From Actinomycetospora lutea (lineage in GTDB: Bacteria > Actinomycetota > Actinomycetes > Mycobacteriales > Pseudonocardiaceae): a DNA stretch of 64,000 nucleotides. The stretch covers positions 186,001 to 250,000 of the forward strand of contig NZ_JAQZAL010000001.1 of assembly GCF_028737205.1 (NCBI RefSeq). The letters are read 5' to 3'. Made by a program: the position numbers and the translations under genes. The notes beneath the pieces are model-generated. The model saw only the letters and a list, made by a program, of their open reading frames with translations. It did not search any database and was not told the origin of the DNA. Positions within the stretch are counted from its first letter, which is position 1; each line of letters starts with the position of its first letter. This document shows, piece after piece, positions 56,628 through 64,000 of this stretch.

Positions 56628-57212
56628 GTGGCCGGGGTCCGGGTCGAGCAGCGGGAGCGCACGCGCCGGGCCCTCGTCGAGCAGGCGCGGGCGCTGTTCG
56701 CCACGCGGGGCTACGGCGACGTCGGCCTCGCCGAGATCGTCGCCGCGGCGGGCGTCACCAAGGGCGCGCTCTACCACCAGTTCGACGGCAAGACCGACCT
56801 GTTCCGCGCGGTGCTCGCCGACGTCGCGGACGGGGTCGCCGCGGCGGTGGTCGCGGCCGCGCGGGAGCAGGGGGACGACCCGTGGGCGCAGTTCACGGCC
56901 GGGAGCCGGGCCTTCCTGGTGGCGAGCACCGACCCGGCGGTGGCCCGGATCGCGCTCGTCGACGGGCCGGCCGTGCTGGGGTGGTCCGAGTGGCGCGCGG
57001 TGGACGAGGCCACCTCGGGGCGCCACCTCGTCGAGGCCCTCGAGACGCTCGTGGCCCGCGGCGTGCTCGCGCCGCGCCCGGTCGAGCCGCTGGCCCACCT
57101 GCTGGGCGGGGCGATGAACGAGGCCGCGCTGTGGCTCGCGGTCACCGACGAGCCCGACGCCCTGGACCGGGTCTGGGCCGAGCTCCTGGCGATGATGGAG
57201 GCACTGCGCTGA
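56628..57212 (+). CDS. TetR-family regulator
   Basis: 194 residues; GTG 56628 chosen because GGGAGG lies at 56615-56620. An earlier in-frame ATG (56571) would start inside the operator area. The N-terminal HTH is 'EQRERTRRALVEQARALFATRGYGDVGLAEIVAAAGVTKGALYHQFDGKTDLFRAVL' (about 7-60, read in parts), canonical for TetR. It should repress itself and the divergent VOC gene through the two operators. Confidence 0.92.
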   Translation: MAGVRVEQRERTRRALVEQARALFATRGYGDVGLAEIVAAAGVTKGALYHQFDGKTDLFRAVLADVADGVAAAVVAAAREQGDDPWAQFTAGSRAFLVASTDPAVARIALVDGPAVLGWSEWRAVDEATSGRHLVEALETLVARGVLAPRPVEPLAHLLGGAMNEAALWLAVTDEPDALDRVWAELLAMMEALR

Positions 57213-57315
57213 AGGGTGCACCGCGTCACGCCTCACGCCCGCCTGACGGACGTACGATCGGGCAGGACGTCGCGACCGACACAGCCGTCGAGAAGTGCAC
57301 CACCGGAGGACCACC

Positions 57316-58218
57316 GTGACCAGGCCCGACACCGCCCCCGCCACCGGCACCGGAGGGGTCAAGCGCGGCCTCGCCGACATGCTCAAGGGCGGCGTGATCA
57401 TGGACGTCGTCACGCCGGAGCAGGCGAAGATCGCCGAGGACGCCGGCGCCGTCGCCGTCATGGCGCTCGAGCGCGTCCCGGCCGACATCCGCGCCGACGG
57501 CGGCGTGGCCCGCATGTCCGACCCCGACATGATCTCCGGCATCGTCGAGGCCGTCTCCATCCCCGTGATGGCCAAGGCGCGGATCGGGCACTTCGTCGAG
57601 GCCCAGGTGCTCCAGTCCCTGGGCGTCGACTACGTCGACGAGTCCGAGGTGCTCACCCCGGCCGACGAGGCCCACCACATCGACAAGTGGGCGTTCACCG
57701 TGCCGTTCGTCTGCGGTGCGACCAACCTCGGCGAGGCCTTGCGGCGCCTGGCCGAGGGCGCGGCGATGATCCGCTCGAAGGGCGAGGCCGGCACCGGCAA
57801 CGTCGTCGAGGCGACGCGGCACATGCGGGCGATCCGCTCGGAGATCCGCGCGCTGACGCGGATGGACCCCCAGGAGCTCTACGCCGCGGCCAAGGAGCTG
57901 CGGGCGCCGGTGACGCTCGTCCAGGAGGTGGCCGAGGCCGGGCGCCTGCCCGTCGTCCTGTTCACCGCCGGCGGCATCGCCACCCCGGCCGACGCGGCGA
58001 TGATGATGCAGCTGGGCGCCGAGGGCGTCTTCGTCGGCTCGGGCATCTTCAAGTCCGGCGACCCGGCCCGGCGCGCCGAGGCGATCGTGCGGGCGACCAC
58101 GTTCCACGACGACCCCGACGTCATCGCCAAGGTGTCGGCGGGCCTGGGCGAGGCGATGGTCGGGCGCACGACGTCCGACATGCCCGAGCACGAGCGGCTC
58201 GCGACGCGCGGCTGGTGA
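57316..58218 (+). CDS. pdxS: pyridoxal 5'-phosphate synthase, synthase subunit
   Basis: 300 residues from GTG 57316 with CGGAGGA upstream. '[56 protein letters not shown]' (19-75, read in parts) is nearly invariant in PdxS/PDX1; the substrate-binding Lys lies in '[11 protein letters not shown]' and the second catalytic Lys in '[21 protein letters not shown]'. It makes PLP from ribose-5-phosphate, glyceraldehyde-3-phosphate and ammonia supplied by PdxT. The partner pdxT is 2.6 kb downstream rather than adjacent. Confidence 0.97.
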   Translation: MTRPDTAPATGTGGVKRGLADMLKGGVIMDVVTPEQAKIAEDAGAVAVMALERVPADIRADGGVARMSDPDMISGIVEAVSIPVMAKARIGHFVEAQVLQSLGVDYVDESEVLTPADEAHHIDKWAFTVPFVCGATNLGEALRRLAEGAAMIRSKGEAGTGNVVEATRHMRAIRSEIRALTRMDPQELYAAAKELRAPVTLVQEVAEAGRLPVVLFTAGGIATPADAAMMMQLGAEGVFVGSGIFKSGDPARRAEAIVRATTFHDDPDVIAKVSAGLGEAMVGRTTSDMPEHERLATRGW

Positions 58219-58250
58219 GCCCCGCCCGCGTGCGTGGCACGATGCGGGCG

Positions 58251-58787
58251 ATGACCACGTCGCACGGCTCCCCGGTCGATCCCGAGGCGCGGACCGAGAC
58301 GATGCGCGCCGTCGGGCCCGAGACCCCCCACGCACACCAGGCCCCTCCGCCGGCCCAGGCCCCGCCCCAGGCGGCCCGCCGCCGGCCCGCCGAGCAGGAG
58401 CCGGTCGAGGAGCCGGCCACGCGCAACGGCATGGGCACCCCGGCCCTGGTGCTGGGCCTGCTCGCCGCCGCGACGTGCTGGACGGGCTGGGCGGGCGTGG
58501 TCCTCGGCCTGCCCGCCGTCGTCGCGGGCTACCTGGGCGCGCGCCGCGCGTTCCACGACCTCGCGACCGACGGCGCCGCCTCGCTCGGCGGTCTCGTCAC
58601 CGGGCTCGTCGGGCTGATCGCCGGCGCGATCATCGTGTGGCCGACGCTGTTCGGCTCCGGCGGGTTCGGCGACGGGCTGACCCTCGACCAGTGCATGGCG
58701 CAGTCCACGTCGGCCCGCGAGATGCACATGTGCAAGTCGCAGCACCTCGCCGAGTTCAACGAGCGGTACCCGAACGCCGCCGAGTGA
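58251..58787 (+). CDS. DUF4190-like membrane protein, copy 1
   Basis: 178 residues from ATG 58251 (ATG 58242 is an alternative). A polar, Pro/Ala-rich N-terminus of about 60 residues precedes two hydrophobic segments ('GTPALVLGLLAAATCWTGWAGVVLGLPAVVAGYLG', 'SLGGLVTGLVGLIAGAIIVWP', read in parts) and a C-terminal domain 'LTLDQCMAQ...MCKSQHLAEFNERYP' with two cysteines. Layout fits DUF4190. The next gene is a shorter paralogue, so the pair arose by tandem duplication. Function unknown. Confidence 0.75.
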   Translation: MTTSHGSPVDPEARTETMRAVGPETPHAHQAPPPAQAPPQAARRRPAEQEPVEEPATRNGMGTPALVLGLLAAATCWTGWAGVVLGLPAVVAGYLGARRAFHDLATDGAASLGGLVTGLVGLIAGAIIVWPTLFGSGGFGDGLTLDQCMAQSTSAREMHMCKSQHLAEFNERYPNAAE

Positions 58788-58807
58788 GCGCCTGGCACGA
58801 TCGCGCC

Positions 58808-59233
58808 ATGACGTCCGCCCCGCAGCCCCCCGCCCAGCAGGGCCGCCGCGACGACCGTGAGCGCGACGGCGGCCTCGGGACCGCCGCGCTGGCCCTGGGC
58901 CTGCTCGCGGTCGGCACGTGCTGGCTGGGCTGGCCCGGCGTCGGGCTGGGGCTGCTCGGCCTGGTCGTCGGGTTCATCGGCTCGCGGCGCGCCTTCCACG
59001 ACCCCCGGCGCAGCGGGGCGATGTCGCTCGGCGGCTTCGTGCTCGCCCTGGTCGGGTTCGTCGTCGGCGCGTGGATCGTCGTGCCCGGCCTGCTCGGCAT
59101 CGGCACCTTCGGCGAGGGCCTCACGCTCGACGAGTGCATGGCGCAGGCCCAGGGCCAGCACGAGGAGCGGATGTGCGCCTCGCAGCACGTCGACGAGTAC
59201 CGCGCCCGCTTCGGCGACCCCGGCACGGGCTGA
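58808..59233 (+). CDS. DUF4190-like membrane protein, copy 2
   Basis: 141 residues from ATG 58808, 20 nt after copy 1. It aligns with copy 1 through 'LGTAALALGLLAVGTCWLGWPGVGLGLLGLVVGFIGSRRAFHD' (two parts) and the C-terminal 'LTLDECMAQ...MCASQHVDEYRARF', with the same two cysteines, but lacks most of the Pro-rich start. The conserved Cys pair on the far side of the membrane suggests a disulfide or a metal site. Function unknown. Confidence 0.72.
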   Translation: MTSAPQPPAQQGRRDDRERDGGLGTAALALGLLAVGTCWLGWPGVGLGLLGLVVGFIGSRRAFHDPRRSGAMSLGGFVLALVGFVVGAWIVVPGLLGIGTFGEGLTLDECMAQAQGQHEERMCASQHVDEYRARFGDPGTG

Positions 59234-59311
59234 CGCCACCCCGCCGCATGCGCGGCGCCCCGATCGGTGACCCCTGCCGGTGACGGCAGTCCCCGAGCGG
59301 GAGGAGTCGCC

Positions 59312-59383
59312 GTGCGCGGCCACCACCAGGAGCACCCCGGCCACGAGCACCTGATGTCAACCGGCGGGACACCGATCCCGTGA
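59312..59383 (+). CDS. His-rich 23-aa leader ORF overlapping manA
   Basis: GTG 59312 follows GGGAGGAG by six bases. The frame encodes 23 residues beginning 'VRGHHQEHPGHEHL', with five His in the first 13, and its TGA (59381-59383) overlaps the manA GTG 59380 as GTGA. A strong ribosome-binding site, dense His and exact coupling suggest a translated leader that feeds ribosomes to manA, which has no good site of its own. Whether it senses histidine, zinc or nothing is unknown. Confidence 0.5.
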   Translation: MRGHHQEHPGHEHLMSTGGTPIP

Positions 59384-60438
59384 CCGGCTGGCTCCCGCTG
59401 CACCTGACCACACCCGTCGCGTCGCACGTGTTCGGGGGCCGGGCGATCGTCGAGCGCCTCGGGCGCGACGACCTGCCGCCGGGGCGCGTGGCCGAGGCGT
59501 GGGAGGCCAGCGACGTCGACGGGATGGCCTCGGTGGTCGTCGCCGGGCCCCTGACGGGGCGGTCGCTGCGCGACGTGGTGCGGACGTGGCCCGACGAGGT
59601 GCTGGGGCCCGGCCGGCGTGACGACGTGTTCCCGTTCCTGACCAAGACCATCGACGCGCACCGCACCCTGCCGGTGCACCTGCACGCCGACGACGCCACC
59701 GCGCAGCGGCTCGAGGGCACCCCGACGGGCAAGACCGAGGCGTGGCACGTCCTCGAGGCCGCCCCCGGGGCCACCGCCCTGTGCGGCACCCGGCCCGGCG
59801 TCGACGTCGACGAGCTGCGCGCGGCGCTGCTCGACGGCGACCACGACGCGGTCCTGCGCCGGCTCCCGGTGCGCGCCGGCGAGACGATCTACGTGCCGGG
59901 CGGGACGCTGCACTCCTTCGGTCCCGACACGCTCGTGCACGAGATCGAGCAGACCTCCGACGTCGTGCAGCACGCGATGCCGTGGCACATGGAGGACGGC
60001 TCGCCGGTGCCGCCCGCGCAGCAGCGGGCGAACATCGAGGCGCTGCTCGCGCAGTGGGACCCCGAGCCCCGCCCCGAGTTCCGCCCGGGGCTCGCCGTGG
60101 ACGTCGACGACGGCGTCTCGCGGGTGGTGCTCACCGCCGGCCCGTACTTCGCGCTCGACCGCTGGCGCATCGCCCGCCGCGCGACGATCGGGGTCACCTC
60201 GGCCACCGTGCTGACCAACGTCGGCGCGCCGGTGTGCCTGCGGGTCGGCGACCACGCCGAGAGCCTGGGCCGCGGGCGGTCGGTCCTGCTCCCGGCGGCG
60301 CTCGGCGGCGTCGCCGTCGACGGGCCCGCCGACCTGCTCGCCGGCCACCGGCCCGACCTCGAGCACGACGTGCGGGAGCCGCTGCTCGCCGCGGGCCACG
60401 GGGCCGGGGCGGTCACCCGGCTGGTGGCCGCCGGATGA
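59380..60438 (+). CDS. manA: mannose-6-phosphate isomerase, class I
   Basis: 352 residues from GTG 59380. Cupin-type metal ligands are seen in 'TLPVHLHADDATAQRL' (HxH, about 90), 'GKTEAWHVLEA' (Glu, about 115) and 'IYVPGGTLHSFGPDTLVHEIEQTSDV' (His, about 175). This is the short class I form of Firmicutes and actinobacteria. It interconverts fructose-6-phosphate and mannose-6-phosphate, leading to GDP-mannose, the donor used by PimA encoded 5 kb upstream. Translation is probably coupled to the His-rich leader. Confidence 0.88.
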   Translation: MTGWLPLHLTTPVASHVFGGRAIVERLGRDDLPPGRVAEAWEASDVDGMASVVVAGPLTGRSLRDVVRTWPDEVLGPGRRDDVFPFLTKTIDAHRTLPVHLHADDATAQRLEGTPTGKTEAWHVLEAAPGATALCGTRPGVDVDELRAALLDGDHDAVLRRLPVRAGETIYVPGGTLHSFGPDTLVHEIEQTSDVVQHAMPWHMEDGSPVPPAQQRANIEALLAQWDPEPRPEFRPGLAVDVDDGVSRVVLTAGPYFALDRWRIARRATIGVTSATVLTNVGAPVCLRVGDHAESLGRGRSVLLPAALGGVAVDGPADLLAGHRPDLEHDVREPLLAAGHGAGAVTRLVAAG

Positions 60439-60515
60439 CGCAGGGCCGTGCGCCGGTCGCGACCCGGGGGTCCGCCGGGCCCGGCCGGGGCTGCTCGGTC
60501 CGTAGCGTCGGGGCC

Positions 60516-60788
60516 ATGAGCAACCGACCCCTGACACCGATCGAGGTCTGGGCCCGGGCCGTGCGGATCTACGTCGAGACGCCGGTGAAGGCCTGGAACG
60601 AGGGCGTCACCGCGGTGGCGCTGTCCCCGATCACGGCCTGGACGCGGGCCGCGACCTCGATCGCCGAGGCCCCCATCGACGCGTGGAGCCGGGGCGCGAA
60701 GTCCGTGGTGACCGCGCCGATCAGCGCCTGGAGCCACGCGGCCACGTCGGCCACCCAGCGTGTGCTGCGACTCGTCATGCCGCGCTGA
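60516..60788 (+). CDS. 90-aa protein of short degenerate repeats (P-I/V-x-AW)
   Basis: ATG 60516. After 'MSNRPLTPIEVWARAVRIYV' the protein has units spaced 17 residues apart: 'TPVKAWNEGVTAV', 'SPITAWTRAATSI', 'APIDAWSRGAKSV', 'APISAWSHAATSA'. Each could form an amphipathic helix with Trp at the same face. No family recognised. Coding is supported by the protein-level repeat, which is stronger than the DNA-level one. It lies 20 nt before pdxT and may share its transcript. Confidence 0.65.
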   Translation: MSNRPLTPIEVWARAVRIYVETPVKAWNEGVTAVALSPITAWTRAATSIAEAPIDAWSRGAKSVVTAPISAWSHAATSATQRVLRLVMPR

Positions 60789-60808
60789 ACCGTTCCTAGA
60801 CTGGAGCC

Positions 60809-61426
60809 GTGAGCGCACCCGTCGGCGTCCTGGCCCTGCAGGGCAACGTCCCCGAGCACCTCGACGCCCTGCGGGCGTGCGGGGCGGACGCACGGCCGGT
60901 GCGCCGTCCCGCGGAGCTCGCCGAGGTCGCCGGGCTGGTGCTCCCGGGCGGGGAGTCGACGACGCTCTCGAAGCTCCTCGAGGCGTTCGAGCTGCTGGAG
61001 CCGCTGCGCGAGCGCCTGCGGGCCGGGATGCCGGCGTTCGGCTCGTGCGCCGGGATGATCCTGCTGGCGCGCGAGGCCGTCGACGCCCGGCCCGACCAGC
61101 ACCAGCTCGGCGCGCTCGACATCACGGTGCGCCGCAACGCGTTCGGCCGCCAGGTGCAGTCGTTCGAGACCGACCTCGCGGTCACCGGCGTCGCGGGCGG
61201 CCCGGTGCGGGCGGTGTTCATCCGCGCGCCGTGGGTCGAGTCGACGGGACGCGGCGTCGAGGTGCTGGCCCGCGTCCCGGGCTCGGTGCCCGGGCCGGCG
61301 TCGGGCAAGGTCGTCGCCGTCCGCCAGGGGCCGGTGATCGCCACCGCGTTCCACCCCGAGCAGACCGGCGACGCCCGCCTGCACGACCTGTTCCTGCGCC
61401 AGGTGCGTGACGTCGCCCCTGCGTGA
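60809..61426 (+). CDS. pdxT: pyridoxal 5'-phosphate synthase, glutaminase subunit
   Basis: 205 residues from GTG 60809. '[17 protein letters not shown]' start, '[16 protein letters not shown]' (about 48), nucleophile '[15 protein letters not shown]' (Cys about 78) and '[20 protein letters not shown]' (His-x-Glu, about 175) define the class I glutaminase PdxT. It hydrolyses glutamine and passes ammonia to PdxS. Its stop lies inside the start of a strong hairpin terminator. Confidence 0.97.
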   Translation: MSAPVGVLALQGNVPEHLDALRACGADARPVRRPAELAEVAGLVLPGGESTTLSKLLEAFELLEPLRERLRAGMPAFGSCAGMILLAREAVDARPDQHQLGALDITVRRNAFGRQVQSFETDLAVTGVAGGPVRAVFIRAPWVESTGRGVEVLARVPGSVPGPASGKVVAVRQGPVIATAFHPEQTGDARLHDLFLRQVRDVAPA

Positions 61427-61452
61427 TCTCCCGAGCTGTCGCTCGGGAGATC
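61425..61452. terminator. 12-bp perfect hairpin terminator after pdxT
   Basis: GATCTCCCGAGC (61425-61436), loop TGTC, GCTCGGGAGATC (61441-61452). It begins at the pdxT stop and ends 14 nt from the convergent SCO5389-like gene, so it can serve both. Confidence 0.85.
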
Positions 61453-61465
61453 CCGCACGTCGGCA

Positions 61466-61858
61466 TCAGCAGTCCCGCAGCTCCGGCGACTGGTTGAGCA
61501 GCTGCCCGCGCGGCGAGGTGAACTCGCGGTAGGTCGCGCCGTCCACCGCCTCCGGGCGGAACGCCGCGACGCGGTGGCAGTTCTGGAAGGCGAGCGTGAC
61601 GCCGAAGTGCCGTTCGAGGCCGCCGCGGATCGCGTCGGAGGCGAGCGCGCGGAGCAGCTGGCCGCGCTCGGCCTCGCTCGGCGGCGGGACCTCGTGGTCG
61701 GCGAGCTCGCCGTCGGAGAGCTCGAGGTCGGCGACGGTCGAGGAGATGACCGTCCACGCGTAGGGCAGCGAGGTGCGCACGCAGTCGACGAACGCGGCGT
61801 CGGTCACCTCGCCGCGCGCGGCGCTGTCGAGCAGCTCGGGGGAGACGTCCAGGGACAT
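61466..61858 (-). CDS. SCO5389-family conserved protein
   Basis: 130 residues from ATG 61858. 'MSLDVSPELLDSAARGEVTDAAFVDCVRTSLPYAWTVI' (1-38, read in parts) and 'GLERHFGVTLAFQNCHRVAAF' (about 80-100) are the pattern of the SCO5389 family of Streptomyces, usually found with the ATP-binding protein SCO5388, as here. Conserved Cys in 'DCVRTSLPYAW' and 'FQNCHRVA' may bind metal or form a disulfide. Function unknown. Confidence 0.75.
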   Translation of the reverse strand: MSLDVSPELLDSAARGEVTDAAFVDCVRTSLPYAWTVISSTVADLELSDGELADHEVPPPSEAERGQLLRALASDAIRGGLERHFGVTLAFQNCHRVAAFRPEAVDGATYREFTSPRGQLLNQSPELRDC

Positions 61859-61884
61859 GGTCTGACCTCCAGGTCGTGACGGGT

Positions 61885-62829
61885 TCACAGCGGGACGGGA
61901 GCCGGGACGAAGTCCGGGTCGATCTGCTCGGCGAGCGCGGAGCCGGCCCAGGCCCGCGCGTTGCGCAGGTGCATGGCGACGGCGTCGGCCTGGTAGCGCT
62001 CCCAGTCCTTGGGCACGGCGTCGACCGCGGCGCGCAGATCGTCGAGCACCGTGGCGTTCGCCTCCTCGAGGCCCGCGACGTCGCGCGGGGCGCCGCGGTC
62101 GCCGGCGCGGACGTGGGCGGACCGGCCCAGCAGGCCGAGGAGGTCGTCGCCGACCTCGTCGCGCAGGAACGCGGCGTCGGCGTCGTCGGCCACCTTGTTG
62201 CCGACGACGGCCAGGCGCACGCCGAAGTCGCGGGCGTAGCCGGCGTACTGGCGGTACACGCCGACCGAGCGCAGGGTCGGCTCGCAGACCAGGAACGTCA
62301 GGTCGAAGCGGGTGAACAGGCCGGAGGCGAAGGCGTCGGCGCCGGCGGTCATGTCGACGACGACGTACTCGCCCGGGCCGTCGACCAGGTGGCCCAGCAG
62401 CAGCTCCACGGCGCCGGTCTTGGCGTGGAAGCAGGCGACGCCCAGGTCGGCCTCGTCGAACGCCCCGGCCAGGCCGAGCCGCACACAGGGCACGACCTCG
62501 CGGACGGCGGCGTCGTAGACCGGGTTGTCCTCGACGACGCGCAGCAGCCGCGAGCCGCGCCCGGGCGGCGTCGTCTTGATCATCTGGTCGGCCGACGGGA
62601 TGCGCGGGTTGTCGCCGCGCAGCCACTCCTTGATCAGGCCCAGGTGCCCGGGCAGGGTCGGGAGGCCGGCCGCGTCCTCCTCGGACGCGCCCAGGGCCAC
62701 GGCGAGGTTCTGGTTGATGTCGGCGTCCAGCGCCAGCACCGGGGCGCCGGCGGCGGCCGCCCGGAGCGCGAACAGCGAGGCGCAGGTGGTCTTCCCGCTC
62801 CCGCCCTTGCCGACGAACGCGACCTTCAC
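61885..62829 (-). CDS. CooC/MinD-like P-loop ATPase (SCO5388-like)
   Basis: 314 residues. 'MKVAFVGKGGSGKTTCASLFAL' contains the deviant Walker A (KGGSGKT) of the ParA/MinD/CooC group; 'VLALDADINQNLAVALG' is switch I and 'YVVVDMTAGADAF' is Walker B/switch II. CooC-like members insert nickel into CO dehydrogenase; others of this group act on unknown partners. It lies 26 nt upstream of the SCO5389-like gene and is conserved with it in actinobacteria, so they probably work together, perhaps in metal or protein maturation (inference). Confidence 0.85.
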   Translation of the reverse strand: MKVAFVGKGGSGKTTCASLFALRAAAAGAPVLALDADINQNLAVALGASEEDAAGLPTLPGHLGLIKEWLRGDNPRIPSADQMIKTTPPGRGSRLLRVVEDNPVYDAAVREVVPCVRLGLAGAFDEADLGVACFHAKTGAVELLLGHLVDGPGEYVVVDMTAGADAFASGLFTRFDLTFLVCEPTLRSVGVYRQYAGYARDFGVRLAVVGNKVADDADAAFLRDEVGDDLLGLLGRSAHVRAGDRGAPRDVAGLEEANATVLDDLRAAVDAVPKDWERYQADAVAMHLRNARAWAGSALAEQIDPDFVPAPVPL

Positions 62830-62878
62830 CCGCGACCCCTCTCGTGACGCTGCGCCGAACGAGTGGTTACTCTAAGTC

Positions 62879-63898
62879 ATGCGTGGCGATGCATGTGCAG
62901 GCACCGTCCGTCTCGGGCTCTTCCTGATCTCCCCCCAGTGGCCCGGCCGCGGCCACGGCGAGGCGCTCGCGGAGACCGTTCGGCTCGCCGTGCTCGCCGA
63001 CCGCCTGGGCCTCGACGACGTCTGGCTCGCCGAGCACCACTTCGTCTCCTACGGCGTCTGCCCCTCGGCGACGACGCTCGCGGGGCACCTGCTCGCGGCG
63101 ACGCCCCGGATCGGCGTGGGGACGGCGGTGAGCGTCCTGCCGGTCGCGCACCCGGTGGCGCTCGCCGAGCAGGCCGCGATGCTCGACCAGTTGGCGCCGG
63201 GCCGCTTCACGCTCGGCGTCGGGCGGGGCGGTCCGTGGCGCGAGCTCGTGGTGCAGGGCGGGGGGACGGCGCGCTTCGAGCGGGGCCTGGCCGAGGAGCT
63301 GGACGCGCTGCTCGGGGCGTGGCGGGCGCCGACGGTCGCGGGTGCGGGGCCCGTGCTGGCGTTCCCCGAGGTGGCGGTCGTGCCGCGCCCGGCGACGCCC
63401 GGGGGGCCGCCGGTGCGGGTGGCGGCGACCTCGGGGGCCACCGTCGACCTCGCCGCCGACCGCGACCTGCCCCTGCTGCTCGGGATGCACGCCGACGACG
63501 CCGAGCGGGGCGCCATGGTGCGCCGCTGGGACGCGCGGGCGGGGCGCGCCGGCGAGCACGTCGGCGTGGGGATCGCGCACGTCGCGGACACCCGGGCGCA
63601 GGCGCGGCGGGCGGTGCGCGAGGCCCTGCCGACCTGGCTCGGCCCGGGGCTCGCGGGCCACGTGCGCGCCGACGGCGCCCCGCGGACCCTGCGCGATCCC
63701 GTCGCCTACACCGACCTGCTGTGCGGGCTGCACCCCGTCGGCACGGTCGAGGACGTCGCCGAGCACATGGAGCGGACCGCCGCGGCGACGGGCCTGCGGC
63801 GCCTCGCGCTCATGGTGCAGACCACCGCCGACCCCGCCCGTACCACCGAGACCGTGGAGGCCCTGGCCTCCCTCCGTGAGCGCTTTCGGGGGCCATAG
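62879..63898 (+). CDS. luciferase-like flavin-dependent monooxygenase
   Basis: 339 residues. 'VRLGLFLISPQWPGRGHGEALAETVRLAVLADRLGLDDVWLAEHHFVSYGVCPSATTLAGHLLAATPRIGVGTAVSVLPVAHPVALAEQAAMLDQLAPGRFTLGVGRGG' spans the first 120 residues only in broad form; the diagnostic pieces are 'VWLAEHHF', 'IGVGTAVSVLPVAHP' and 'GRFTLGVGRGG', typical of the bacterial luciferase/LLM family. The enzyme would use reduced FMN or F420 on an unknown substrate. It is divergent from the ATPase gene; the hairpin at 63876 overlaps its end. Confidence 0.85.
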   Translation: MRGDACAGTVRLGLFLISPQWPGRGHGEALAETVRLAVLADRLGLDDVWLAEHHFVSYGVCPSATTLAGHLLAATPRIGVGTAVSVLPVAHPVALAEQAAMLDQLAPGRFTLGVGRGGPWRELVVQGGGTARFERGLAEELDALLGAWRAPTVAGAGPVLAFPEVAVVPRPATPGGPPVRVAATSGATVDLAADRDLPLLLGMHADDAERGAMVRRWDARAGRAGEHVGVGIAHVADTRAQARRAVREALPTWLGPGLAGHVRADGAPRTLRDPVAYTDLLCGLHPVGTVEDVAEHMERTAAATGLRRLALMVQTTADPARTTETVEALASLRERFRGP

Positions 63899-63915
63899 CC
63901 CCGGAAAGCGCTCAC
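63876..63915 (+). terminator. terminator hairpin overlapping the end of the monooxygenase gene
   Basis: GTGAGCGCTTTC (63876-63887) with GGGG pairs with CCCCGG-AAAGCGCTCAC (63899-63915), one bulge, loop of about 6 nt. The stop codon (63896-63898) lies in the loop region. Confidence 0.75.
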
Positions 63916-63965
63916 GGGGAAACGCTGGATATCGGGCACGTACTCAGCGGCGCTAGGCTCGGCCG

Positions 63966-64000
63966 ATGCGCTACGCGGACCGCCCGACCGTCGAGGCCGA
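63966..64000 (+). CDS. start of an SRPBCC-family gene (cut by window end)
   Basis: ATG 63966 opens a frame 'MRYADRPTVEAE' that runs off the window. Actinobacterial polyketide-cyclase/dehydrase-type SRPBCC proteins commonly begin MRYADGPT(V)EVEV, so this is the likely identity. Only 11 complete codons are visible. Confidence 0.5.
   Translation, partial: MRYADRPTVEA

Overview
The window is very GC-rich, uses many GTG starts and is full of short-overlap operons. It carries an actinobacterial phosphatidylinositol/PIM gene set, a DUF222-HNH gene, a mycothiol-linked MDMPI-type protein and SCO5388/SCO5389-like genes. Together these indicate an actinobacterium, most likely of the Pseudonocardiales (Pseudonocardia/Actinomycetospora-like). 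The genus is an inference from gene content, not from a search.

Layout. (1) Bases 1 to about 7,430 are the right end of an integrated mobile element of the AICE (actinomycete integrative and conjugative element) type. It holds a visibly lower-GC cargo pair (an acidic protein of unknown function, cut by the window edge, and a 1,045-residue STAND NTPase with a SIR2-like N-terminus and HEAT-like repeats), then a zinc-ribbon protein, a rolling-circle HUH replication initiator and a SLOG protein. It stops at a 45-nt 3' fragment of a tRNA-Val gene, which reads as attR. (2) 7.6-13.0 kb is an arsenic-resistance region: ECF sigma factor, two ArsI/CadI-like dioxygenases, a LmbE-like deacetylase, arsR-acr3-arsC on the minus strand and arsI-arsM divergent from it across a 14-bp operator. 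(3) 13-22 kb holds mixed accessory and housekeeping genes: M28 lipoprotein peptidase, DUF899, SnoaL-like, HNH/DUF222 with a degenerate SOS box, GAF-ANTAR regulator, two transporter/regulator loci. (4) 22.3-30.0 kb, all on the minus strand, has two membrane modules: CvpA, then a DUF3662-like membrane protein, then an FHA-like protein; and NagA, a GT2 polymerase, a 59-aa membrane protein, a polysaccharide deacetylase and a LanC-like lipoprotein. The second looks like an exopolysaccharide system based on an amino sugar. (5) 30-39.6 kb holds a frameshifted MOSC gene, transporters, an IclR regulator, an enolase-superfamily enzyme, an Fe-type alcohol dehydrogenase, a DesA3-like desaturase, a PucR-type regulator and an esterase.

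(6) 39.7-60.4 kb contains the conserved series thrS, HIT, pgsA, acyltransferase, pimA, Nudix, pdxS, pdxT. It is interrupted by about 10 kb between the acyltransferase and pimA. The interrupting block carries a DUF899-ArsR-SRPBCC stress operon and a disaccharide phosphorolysis operon (ROK regulator, otsB, GH65 phosphorylase, beta-phosphoglucomutase, ROK glucokinase, sugar porter). The phosphorylase would release beta-glucose-1-phosphate and glucose, which the mutase and glucokinase turn into glucose-6-phosphate. (7) 60.5-64 kb has a 90-residue repeat protein, pdxT, the SCO5389/SCO5388-like pair, a luciferase-like monooxygenase and the start of an SRPBCC gene.

Regulatory sequence is unusually readable here: paired two-site operators upstream of the SRPBCC-ArsR-DUF899 operon and between the VOC and TetR genes, an ArsR operator, a perfect 28-bp palindrome, strong hairpin terminators, a His-rich leader ORF that overlaps manA, and three copies of a roughly 30-bp dispersed repeat lying inside coding sequences. 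All calls come from reading the sequence and from remembered family knowledge; no database search was run.
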